Shown in pieces: positions 22,723-31,188 of a stretch of 64,000 nucleotides of DNA. The notes beneath the pieces were generated by a model. That model saw only the letters and a program-made list of their open reading frames with translations, did no database searches and was not told where the DNA came from. The translations under genes and the position numbers were made by a program. How positions within the stretch are numbered: position 1 is the stretch's first letter; each line of letters opens with the position of its first letter. Source of the DNA: Sciurus carolinensis (Eukaryota > Chordata > Mammalia > Rodentia > Sciuridae); the NCBI RefSeq assembly GCF_902686445.1, contig NC_062222.1, positions 132,625,035 through 132,689,034 on the forward strand, in the 5' to 3' direction.

Positions 22723-25700
22723 ATGAACCAAATGATTGGGAATACAAATCATATCTCAATAATAACTCTGAATGTTAATGACCTGAATTAATCAATCAAA
22801 AGACATAGACTGGCAGATTGGATTAAAAAGAAAGATCCAACAATATGTTGCCTGCAAGAGACTCACCTCATACAAAGAGATACCTATAGACTAAAGGTGA
22901 AAGGATGGGGAAAAACATACCATGCACCTGGACTCAGCAAAAAAGCTGGAGTATCAATCCTCATTTCAGATAATGTGGACTTCAAGTCAAAGTTAGTCAG
23001 AAGGGATAAAGAAGGACATTTCATACTGCTTAAGGGAAGCATAAATCAGCAAGACATAACAATCATAAATATCTATGCCCCAAACAGTGGCTCATCCATG
23101 TATGTCAAACAAATCCTTCTCAATTTCAGAAACCAAATAGACCATAACACAATAATACTAGGTGATTTTAACACACCTCTCTCACCACTGGAAGGATCTT
23201 CCAAACAAAAACTGAACAAAGAAACCATAGATCTCAATTACACAATCAATAATTTAGACTTAACAGACATTTATAGAACTACCATCCAACCAAGAGCAAA
23301 TACACGTTCTCAGCAGCACATGGATCCTTCTCTAAAATAGACCATATATTATGCCACAGAGCTAATGTTAGCAAATACAAGAAGATAGAGACACTACCTT
23401 GTATTCTATCAGATCATAATGGATTGAAGTTAGAAATAAATGAAAGAGTAAAAAACAGAAACTACTCCAACAACTGGAGATTAAACAATATGCTATTATA
23501 TGATGAATGGATAACAGAAAATATTAGGAAGGAAATTTAAAAATTCTTAGAGGTAAATGAGAACAAAGAAACATCATATCAAAATCTCTGGGACACTATG
23601 AAAGCAGTACTTAGAGGAAAATTTATTTCATGGAGCACATTCAATAAAAGAAGTAAAACTCAACAAATAAACGACCTAACACTACAGCTCAAAGTCCTAG
23701 AAAAAGAAGAACAGACCAACACCAAAAGTAGTAGAAGACAGGAAATAGTTAAACTCAGAACTGAAATCAACCAAATGGAAACCAAAGAAACAATACAAAA
23801 AATTGACAAAATAAATAGTTGGTTCTTAGAAAAAATAAGCAAAATTGATAAACCTTTAGCCACACTAACAAAGAGAAGACGAGAGAAAACCCAAATCACT
23901 AAAATTCAGAATGAACAAGGAAATATCACAACAGACACGATTGAAATATAAAACATCATTAGAAGCTATTTTGAAAATCTATACTCCAACAAAATAGAAA
24001 TTTCGAAGATATCAACAGGTTTCTAGAGACACATGAATTGCCTAAACTGAGCGAGGAGGACATACACAATTTAAATAGACCAATTTCAAGTAATGAAATA
24101 GAAGAAGTCATCAAACGCCTACCATCAAAGAAAAGTACGGGACCAGATGGGTTCTCAGCCAAGTTCTACAAAACCTTTAATGAAGAGCTCATTCCAATAT
24201 TTCTCAAAGTATTCCATGAAATAGAAGAGGAGGGAATCCTCCCAAACTCATTCTATGAAGCCAATATTACCCTGATACCTAAACCAGACAGAGACACATT
24301 GAGGAAAGAAAATTTCAGACCAATATCCCTAAAGAACATCGACACAAAAATTCTCAACAAAATTTTAGCAAATCGCATACAAAAACATATTAAAAACATA
24401 GTGCACCATGATCAAGTGGGTTTCTTCCCAGGGATGCAAGGTTGGTTTAACATCAGAAAAATCAGTAAATGTAATTCACCACATCAGTAGACTTAAAGTC
24501 AAGAATCACATGATTATTTCAATAGATGCAGAAAAGCATTTGATAAAATACAGCACCCCTTCATGCTCTAAACACTAGAAAAAATAGGGATAGTGGGAAC
24601 ATTGTTTAACATTGTAAAGGTCATCTATGCTAAACCCATGGCCAATATCATTCCTAAATGGTGAAAAACTGAAAGCATTCCTCCTAAAAACAGGAACAAG
24701 GCAGGAATGCCCTCTCTCACCACTTCTATTAAATATCGTCCTTGAAACTCTAGCTAGAGCAATTAGACAAACCAAAGAAATTAAAGGGATACGAATAGGA
24801 AAAGAAGAACTCAAACTATCCCTATTTGCTGATGATATGATTATATACTTAGAGGAACCAAGAAATTCCACCAGAAAACTTTTAGAATTCATAAGTTAAT
24901 TCAGTAAAGTAGCGGGATATAAGATCAATGCACATAAATCTAATGCATTTTTATACATAAGTGATGAATCTTTGGAAAGAATAATTAGGAAAACTACCCC
25001 ATTCACAATAGCCTCGAAAAAAATAAAATACTTGGGAATCAATCTCACAAAAGAGGTGAAAGACCTCTACAATGAGAACTACAGAACACTAAAGAAAGAA
25101 ATTAAAGAACACCTTAGAAGATGGAAAAATCTCCCATGTTCTTGGATAGGTAGAATTAATATTGTCAAAATTGTCATACTACCAAAGTGCTATACAGATT
25201 CAATGCAATCCCAATTAAAATCCCTATGTTGTACCTTATAGAAATAGAGCAAGCAATCATGAAATTCATCTGGAAGAATAAGAAACCCAGAATATCTAAA
25301 GCAATCCTTAGCAGAAAGAGTGAAGCAGGGGGTATCGCAATAGCAGACCTTCAACTCTACTACAAAGCAATAGTAACAGAAACGGCATGGTATTGGTACC
25401 AAAATAGAAAGGTGGATCAATGGTACAGAATAGAGGACATGGACACAAACCCAAATAAATACAATTTTATCAAACTAGACAAAGGGGCCAAAAATATGCA
25501 ATGGAGAAAAGATAGACTCTTCAACAAATGGTGCTGGGAGAATTGGAAATCCATATGCAACAGAATGAAACTAAACCCATATCTCTCACCATGCACGAAA
25601 CTAAACTCAAAATGGATTCAGGACCTCGGAATCAGACCAGAGACCCTGCAGATTATAGAAGAAAAAGTAGGTCCAGAGCTTCAACATGTCAGCTTAGGAC

Positions 25701-26570
25701 CAGACTTCCTCAACAGGACTCCCATAGCACAAGAAATAAAAGCAAGAAGCAATAACTGGGATAGATTCAAACTAAAAAGCTTTCTCTCAGCAAAGGAAAC
25801 TATCAGTAATGCAAAGAAAGAGCCTATAGAGTGGGAGAACATCTTTGCCAATCATACTTCAGATAGAGTACTAATCTCCAGAATCTATAAAGAACTCAAA
25901 AAACTCTACACCAAGAATGCAAATAATCCAATCGACAAATGTACTAAAGAAATGAATAGACACTTCACAGAAGATATACAAGCAATTAACAAACATATGG
26001 AAAAATTCAACATCTCTAGTAATAAGAGAAATGCAAATCAAAACCACCCTAAGAGTCCATCTCACCCCAATTAGAATGGTGATTATCAAGAATACAAGCA
26101 ACAACAGGTGTTGGTGAGGATGTGGGGAAAAAGGTACACTCATACATTGCTGGTGGGGCTGCAAATTAGTGCAGCCACTCTGGAAAGCAGTGTGGAGATT
26201 CCTTAGAAACCTTGGAATGGAACCACCATTTGACCCAGCTATCCCACCCCTTGGCCTATGCCCAAAGGGCTTAAAATCAGCATACTACAGAGATACAGCC
26301 ACATCAATGTTCATAGCTGCTCAATTCACAATAGTCAGATTGTGGAATCAACCTAGATGTCTTTCAATTGATGAATGGATAAAGAAACTGTGGTATATAG
26401 TAATATTACATTGTGTATATATATACACAATGGAATATTACTCCGCAATGAAGAATGATAAAATTATGGCATTTGTAGGCAAATGGATGAAATTGGAAAA
26501 TATCATGTTAAGTGAGATAAGCCAATCTGAAAAAACCAAAGGACGAATGATATTGCTAATAAGTGGATGA
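22723..26570 (+). pseudogene. L1 ORF2 (endonuclease / reverse transcriptase), multiply broken
   Basis: ORF2p nicks the target and copies L1 RNA. The ATG at 22,723 begins the usual NTNHISIITLN motif, but TAA at 22,789-22,791 stops it after 22 codons. The endonuclease continues in the same frame (KKAGVSILISDNVDF; ILGDFNTPLSPLEGSSKQKLN) to a frameshift at about 23,280-23,320. More stops lie at 23,538, 23,949 and 24,897. The RT fingers are at 24,040-24,460 ([38 protein letters not shown]). The palm retains catalytic FADD at 24,825-24,836, but RQGCPLSP reads RQECPLSP. After a frameshift at about 25,187, 295 codons of thumb and C-terminal region stay open to 26,074, then a last frame runs 26,169-26,570. 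At least four nonsense and about six indel lesions make it dead. The usual length is about 1,275 residues. Confidence 0.92.
26400..26441. repeat. 42-bp near-perfect palindrome in ORF2 3' end
   Basis: The left arm 26,400-26,420 is the reverse complement of 26,421-26,441 with a single mismatch (26,408/26,433) and no loop. Other copies (for example about 35,302-35,325) have only the right arm, so the left arm is a templated inverted duplication adding 24 bp, in frame. Confidence 0.92.
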
Positions 26571-26837
26571 TTACACATAATGGGTGCTGGGAGGGGTTAG
26601 TTTTAGGGTTAGAGTTAGGGTTAGGGAGGGGGGCAAGAATGGAGGAAGGAAGGACTGTATAGAGGGAAAAGAGGGGTGGGAGGGGTGGGGGAAGGGAAAA
26701 AATAACAGAATGAATCAAACAACATTACCCTATGTAAATTTATGATTACACAAATGGTATGCCTTTACATCATGTACAAACAAAGAAGCAACGTATATCC
26801 CATTTGTTTACTATAAAAAAATATGATTAAAAAAAGA
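26571..26837 (+). other. L1 3'UTR with purine tract and TTAGGG-like insert
   Basis: The 3'UTR follows the ORF2 stop. It has the G-rich purine tract common to mammalian L1 3'UTRs (G-quadruplex prone). At 26,597-26,626 it holds a telomere-like run (TTAG TTTTAGGG TTAGAG TTAGGG TTAGGG) absent from the otherwise near-identical 3'UTR at 2,985-3,000. It ends with CCCATTTGTTTACTAT and an A-rich stretch broken by TATGATT. Confidence 0.85.
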
Positions 26838-26907
26838 TTAAGATGGTACAGTTCATCTTATGTGTACTTTTACCACAATAAAACATAGATTTTTTTAAAA
26901 GATAAAA
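26838..26907 (+). other. Probable 3' transduction with its own AATAAA
   Basis: Beyond the normal L1 end and its A-run there are about 70 bp not found in the other 3' ends (2,937-3,190; 35,450-35,700). They contain GGTACAGTTCATCTTATG and TACCACAATAAAACATAG and end in an A-rich tail that directly abuts the 3' target duplication. The transcript of the source element therefore read through to a downstream signal (AATAAA at about 26,877). The wording resembles the end of an older L1, which probably lay next to the source copy. Confidence 0.75.
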
Positions 26908-26922
26908 AAAAATTGATACAAC
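26908..26922. repeat. 3' target-site duplication of the full-length L1
   Basis: Identical to 19,936-19,950. It marks the right end of the insertion after the transduced tail. Confidence 0.95.
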
Positions 26923-27083
26923 AAAAAAGAGGTAAAAAGTCAGTTACTACATAAAACATCTGAACCAAAGAATAAATAGTGTTAACAGATACTACATCCA
27001 ATGATGACAGAACACAAGTTCTTTTCATTTGCATATCATACATTTGTAAAATTTGGCCATAAATTGGGTCATGAAGAAATTAA
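26923..27083 (+). mobile_element. Old L1M, continuation
   Basis: The endonuclease-region wording continues from 19,950: ACAGATACTACATCCAATGA, TGACAGAACACAAGTTC, TTTGGCCATAAATTGGGTCA, as in L1M (ccaacaatgacagaatacacattc, ggccataaa). This confirms the insertion target. Confidence 0.55.
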
Positions 27084-27545
27084 CTACTTTCAAACTATAG
27101 ATGAATACATAAAGGAAATGTGTTATATGTACACAATGGAATATTATTCAGCCTCAAAGATGAATGAAAGCTTCTCATTTGCCAGTAAATGGATGAAGCT
27201 TGAGAATATCATGCTAAGTGAAATAAGCCGATCCCCCAGAATCAAAGGCTGAATGTTTGAATGTTTTCTCTGATATGTGGATGCTAATTCACATTGGGGG
27301 GAGGGGTGCTAGGGAAGAATAGAAGTACTTTGGATTAGGCAGAAGATAGAGAAGGGAAGAGAGGGATTAGGAAGGATAATAGAATAAATTGAACATTATT
27401 ACCCTATCTATATATATGATTACATGACTGGTGTGATTCTACATAATGTACAACTAGAAGAATGAGAAGTTATACTCCATTTATGTCTGATGTGTCAGAA
27501 TGCATTCTACTGTCATGTAAAACTAGTTAGAAGTTGAAAAATAGA
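27084..27545 (+). mobile_element. 5'-truncated L1 3' end (older subfamily)
   Basis: The end of ORF2 (TACACAATGGAATATTATTC, GCCAGTAAATGGATGAAGCT, ATCATGCTAAGTGAAATAAG) is followed by a 3'UTR with a GGGGGGAGGGG block, ACCCTATCTATATAT and TACTCCATTTATG. The 3'UTR differs from the young family and resembles that of the copy ending near 29,735. Confidence 0.8.
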
Positions 27546-27650
27546 TTTTTTATTATTTTTAAAAGTATATGATTAAACCACAAGAACACATGCGCACACA
27601 CACACGAAACTTGGAAATGATCAATTATTTATACATTAGGAAATATTCTT

Positions 27651-27735
27651 CCAGAGATGGACATGTAGTTTGTAGCAGAGCACTTTTGTAGCATTTGTGA
27701 CACCTGGATTTAATTCTCATCATTCTCCCCACCCC
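27651..27735 (+). mobile_element. ID SINE (diverged)
   Basis: AGAGATGGACATGTAG, AGCAGAGCACTTTTGTAGCA and CACCTGGATTTAATTCTCAT follow the ID consensus (ggggatgtag, agagcacttgcctagca, ccctgggttcaatccccag) with many changes. It inserted into old L1M sequence. Confidence 0.6.
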
Positions 27736-27739
27736 CGAA

Positions 27740-28117
27740 GTACATATACTTCTCAAGAAATTTTAATTAACAAAACAGAAAATCTCAACTAAGATTAGAA
27801 AGTATTTAAAATGGAAAAATCATGAAAATTGATGGTATGCAAGCTAAAGTAGTACTTAGAGGAAAAATCATAGTCTTAAAAAGCATATATCAGAAAAAAA
27901 AGGGTGAAATTAATAACCTCAATTTCTCTCTCAAGTCCTTTTTAATATCATTAAAATGATATTATTAATAATTTTGTTCTAAAGTTTTTACAATTTCAAA
28001 GTGCTGTAAAAATATTTTTAAAAGGCAATTTATAAATGCTGATGAAAAATAAACCTAAATAATTTTGTATCTAGCAAAGAATTTTTACTTGTCCATACCA
28101 GAAGTCATCTTCCAATC
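27740..28117 (+). mobile_element. Old L1M ORF2 fragment
   Basis: The segment at 27,770-27,960 reads GATGGTATGCAAGCTAAAGT, AGTACTTAGAGG and AAATTAATAACCTCAA, the ORF2 stretch between the endonuclease and RT of L1M. The remainder to 28,117 is AT-rich and not clearly assignable. Confidence 0.5.
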
Positions 28118-29457
28118 AAAAAAAGAAGTGAAAGACCTCTACAATAAAAACTACAGAACACTAAAAAGAGAAATTTAAGAAGACCTTAGAATATGGTAAG
28201 ATCTCTCATGTTCTTGGATATTGTCAAAATGGTCATACTACCAAAAGTGCTATATAGATTTAATGCAATTACTATTAAAATTCCAATGATATTTTTCACA
28301 GAAATAGAAAAAAACAGTCATGAAACTCATTTGGAAAAATAAGAGACCCAAAATAGGCAAAGCAATCTTTAGCAGGAAGAGGGAAGCAGGAGGCATCATG
28401 ATAACAGACCCTTAAATTATACTACAGAGTCATAGTAACAAAAACAGCATGGTACTGTCACCAAAATAGACATGATGACTAATGGAACAGAATAGAAGAC
28501 AGAGAGACAAACCCAGATAAATACAGTTATCTCATACTAGACAAAGGCACCATTAATGTATATTGGAGAAATGATAGCCTCTCTAACACATGATGCTGGG
28601 AAAACTGGAAATCTGTATGTAGCAGAATGAAATTAAACCTCTATGTCTCACCCTGAATAAAATTCAACTCAAAGTGGATCAAGGACCTAGGAATTAGACC
28701 AGAGACCCTGTGTCTACTGGAAGAAAATGTAGACTCAACTCTCCATCATGTCTGTTTAGGAACCAACTTCCTCAAGAAGACTCCTAAAGCATGAGAAGTA
28801 AAATCAAGAATCAATAAATGTGATGGTATCAAACTAAAAGAGCTTCTTCGCAGCAAAGGACCCAATCAAGAATGTGAAGAAAGAGCCTAGAGAATGGGAG
28901 AAAATCATTAGCACCTGCACCTCATCAGAGTATTAATCACCAGGATATACAGAGAACTCAAAATACTTAACACCAAAGAAACAAATAACCCCATCAATAA
29001 AAGGGCAAAGGAAATGAACAGACACTTCACAGAAGAAGAAATATGATCAGTCAACTAATATATTAAAAAATGTTCAACATCTCTAGCAATTAAAAAATTG
29101 CAAATTGAAACTACACACTCCAGTCAGAAGGGTAATTTTCAAGAACACAAGTAACAATAAATGTTGGTGAGGATGTGTGGAAAATGATACACTCATTCAT
29201 TGCTGGTGGGACTGCAAATTGATGCAACCACTCTGGAAAGCAGTATGGAAATTCCTCAGAAAATTTGGAATGGAACCACAATTTAATCCATTTATCTATT
29301 CCTTGGAATATTCCAAAAGGATTTAAAATCAGCATACTGTAGTGATATCAATAGCCACATCAATATTTATAGCAGTGCAATTCACAATAGCTAAACTATG
29401 GAACCAACCAAGGTGACCTTCAATATATAAATAGATAAAGAAAATAGGATACATATA

Positions 29458-29497
<40 letters not shown>

Positions 29498-29735
29498 CAC
29501 AATGTAGGGGAATGTAGCAATTGGAGGGGGAATGTAATAGGAAAGACAGTAGACTGAATTAGACCTAAAATTTCTATGTTCATATATGAATGCACAACTA
29601 CTGTAACTCCACATCATGCAGAACCCCAAGAATAGGAAATTATACTTCATGTATGTATAGTACATCAAAATACATTTTACTATTGTGTGTATCTAAAAAC
29701 AGCAAATAAAAAAAGAGAAAGAAAAGAGGAAAACA
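28118..29735 (+). mobile_element. 5'-truncated L1 (RT thumb to 3' end)
   Basis: It begins at GAAGTGAAAGACCTCTACAA (RT thumb) and runs through ORF2 C-terminal blocks (ACCCAGATAAATACAG; GGTGAGGATGTG; TGGAACCACAATTTAATCC) to a 3' end with TACTTCATGTATGTATAG and an A-rich tail. Many stops are present. A (TA)n expansion at 29,464-29,494 lies in the TATATACACAATGG segment of the ORF2 end. It inserted into old L1M. Confidence 0.85.
29464..29494. repeat. (TA)n microsatellite inside L1
   Basis: About 15 TA units preceded by GTGTGTG. It arises at the short TATATA of the L1 ORF2 3' end. Confidence 0.95.
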
Positions 29736-29739
29736 ATGT

Positions 29740-30128
29740 GAATGTTAATCAAATCATTCCAGCATATAGAAAACCAGAAGACATTTCCCAACTCATTAGG
29801 AGGCTAATAAGACCTTGCCCTTAAAATGTGCCAAAACCATATGATAAAAAATTACAGACCAACTTTTATTTTTAATAGAAATGTAAAAAACAAACAAAAT
29901 ATTAATTAATCAAACCCAGAGATATATTTAAAGTGAGATTGAATCCAGGAATGTAAGAACAGCTTAATCTTAAAAAAAAAATCATGAGAATTAACCACTT
30001 GTATAGAAAAAAAGAGAAAATCATTTGGTAATATAGATTCAGGCATATAATCATTTGATAAGAATTACAATCTATTTTCTAAAAATTTAGCAAGCTAGGA
30101 ATGGGTAGGAATTTAGACAGAAACTTCT
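29740..30128 (+). mobile_element. Old L1M RT-region fragment
   Basis: CCAAAACCATATGATAAAAA, ATTACAGACCAACTTTTATT, CAGGAATGTAAGAACAGCTT, AATCATTTGATAAGAATTAC and AAATTTAGCAAGCTAGGAAT follow L1M RT order (gaccaatatctct, caggaatgcaagg, agcaaactaggaat). It is the continuation of the L1M interrupted at 28,117. Confidence 0.55.
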
Positions 30129-30129
30129 T

Positions 30130-30415
30130 TCCTCAGATTTTTATTTTTAATTGACAAATAATAATTTATTCATGGTGTTCAATGTGATGCTTTTATATAT
30201 GTATAAACTGTGGAATGAATAAATCTGACTAATTAATATACCCATCACCTCACGTATTTTCCATTTTTACAGTGAGAATTTTTTTAATCTCTTATTTCAA
30301 ACATGTTATATAGATAACACGTTAGTATTGAGAATAATTCCCTTAAAGTGCAATAGAATTTGACAACTTATCCTTATATCTCACTGGACCAAAAGAATTT
30401 GTTCAATTTGAAAAA
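30130..30415 (-). mobile_element. L1MA-type 3' end, antisense
   Basis: TTTAATTGACAAATAATAAT, CAATGTGATGCTTTTATATA, GTGGAATGAATAAATC, CTAATTAATATACCCATCAC and CTCACGTATTTTCC are the reverse reading of an L1MA-style 3' terminus, extending to about AAGTGCAATAGAATTTGACA. Confidence 0.6.
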
Positions 30416-30449
30416 CACAGAAAATCTCTAGAAAGCAACAAACAAAAAC

Positions 30450-30975
30450 TGCAGCCAACCTCCTATTTAGTGGAGTAATCAAGCTTCTCATATCAAAGCT
30501 CTGGGACTCATCTGTTCCACTCCTAGACATTTGTCCAAGAGAACAGTGATACTCCTGTGCTAACAATGCTACCAATAGTAGCAACTCAGGAAACACCTTC
30601 CATGTCCATCAAGAGTAGGACTTTTGGATAGTCATGGTATATCCTTGTGTTATGGTGCTGCCCAGCACAAAAGGAAAATTAACGAATGGACAAAAACTAC
30701 AAACAAACAAATTTGCTTAGACACCTCTAACAGACCCAGTGTCAAACAAACTCAACCAGGTGCTTATATTCCACTTACATGGACTTTGGAAACAAGGAGA
30801 ATCAACAGAAGCAGAAGTCAAGACAGTAGCTAGTGAAGAAGGGCAGGAGAGGGGCATCTGAGATGTTGGATATGAGTCAATTTTTTTAGAAACCTGGAGG
30901 CTAGCTTCATGAATGTGAAAAGTGCTAAGCTGTAAACTTAGACTTAATATATTTAGCCAAAAGTGTATTATCATT
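30450..30975 (+). mobile_element. Old L1M 3' end
   Basis: ACACCTTCCATGTCCATCAA, ATGGTATATCCTTGTG, TATTCCACTTACATGGACTT and CAGAAGTCAAGACAGTAGC match the end of ORF2 and the 3'UTR of old L1 in order (aaatgtccatcaa, gtggtatatccat, gattccatttatatgaa, gaaagtagattagtgg). Confidence 0.5.
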
Positions 30976-31188
30976 TGATATTTGTTAAAACTAAAATCTT
31001 TCCATGATAAACAAAAGTAAAAAGAATTTGCAAATAGAAAGCCTGCACTGTAGAACATTCTCAGCAAAATATTCCATGAGGAGGAAATGACAAACAGCAA
31101 TGTAAGTCAGCAAAGAGAGGAACTACCATAAAGGAAAAGCCAATCAAAGGAGAAACCAAGTCAAGTTAAAAACCAAAAATAAGCCAAG

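Larger units (their letters stand above)
19951..26907 (+). mobile_element. Full-length LINE-1, inactivated
   Basis: A structurally complete L1 of about 6.96 kb. It consists of a GC-rich 5'UTR with monomer array (19,951-21,587), ORF1 (21,588-22,657), a short A-rich spacer, ORF2 (22,723-26,570), a 3'UTR with purine tract, and an A-rich tail extended by apparent 3'-transduced sequence. A 15-bp target duplication AAAAATTGATACAAC flanks it exactly (19,936-19,950 and 26,908-26,922), so both ends are defined. Both ORFs carry frameshifts or nonsense changes, so it cannot move autonomously as it stands. A perfect TSD argues for a moderately recent insertion, while the accumulated lesions argue that it is not brand new. 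It landed in an older L1M copy. Confidence 0.93.

Noticed and set aside
21588..26570. Calling the full-length L1 active
   Set aside because: ORF1 has a frameshift at about 22,065, and ORF2 has stops at 22,789, 23,538, 23,949 and 24,897 plus several indels.
26597..26626. Interpretation as a chromosome end or fusion site
   Set aside because: The tract is only about 30 bp and lies inside an L1 3'UTR within an exact TSD-bounded insertion.
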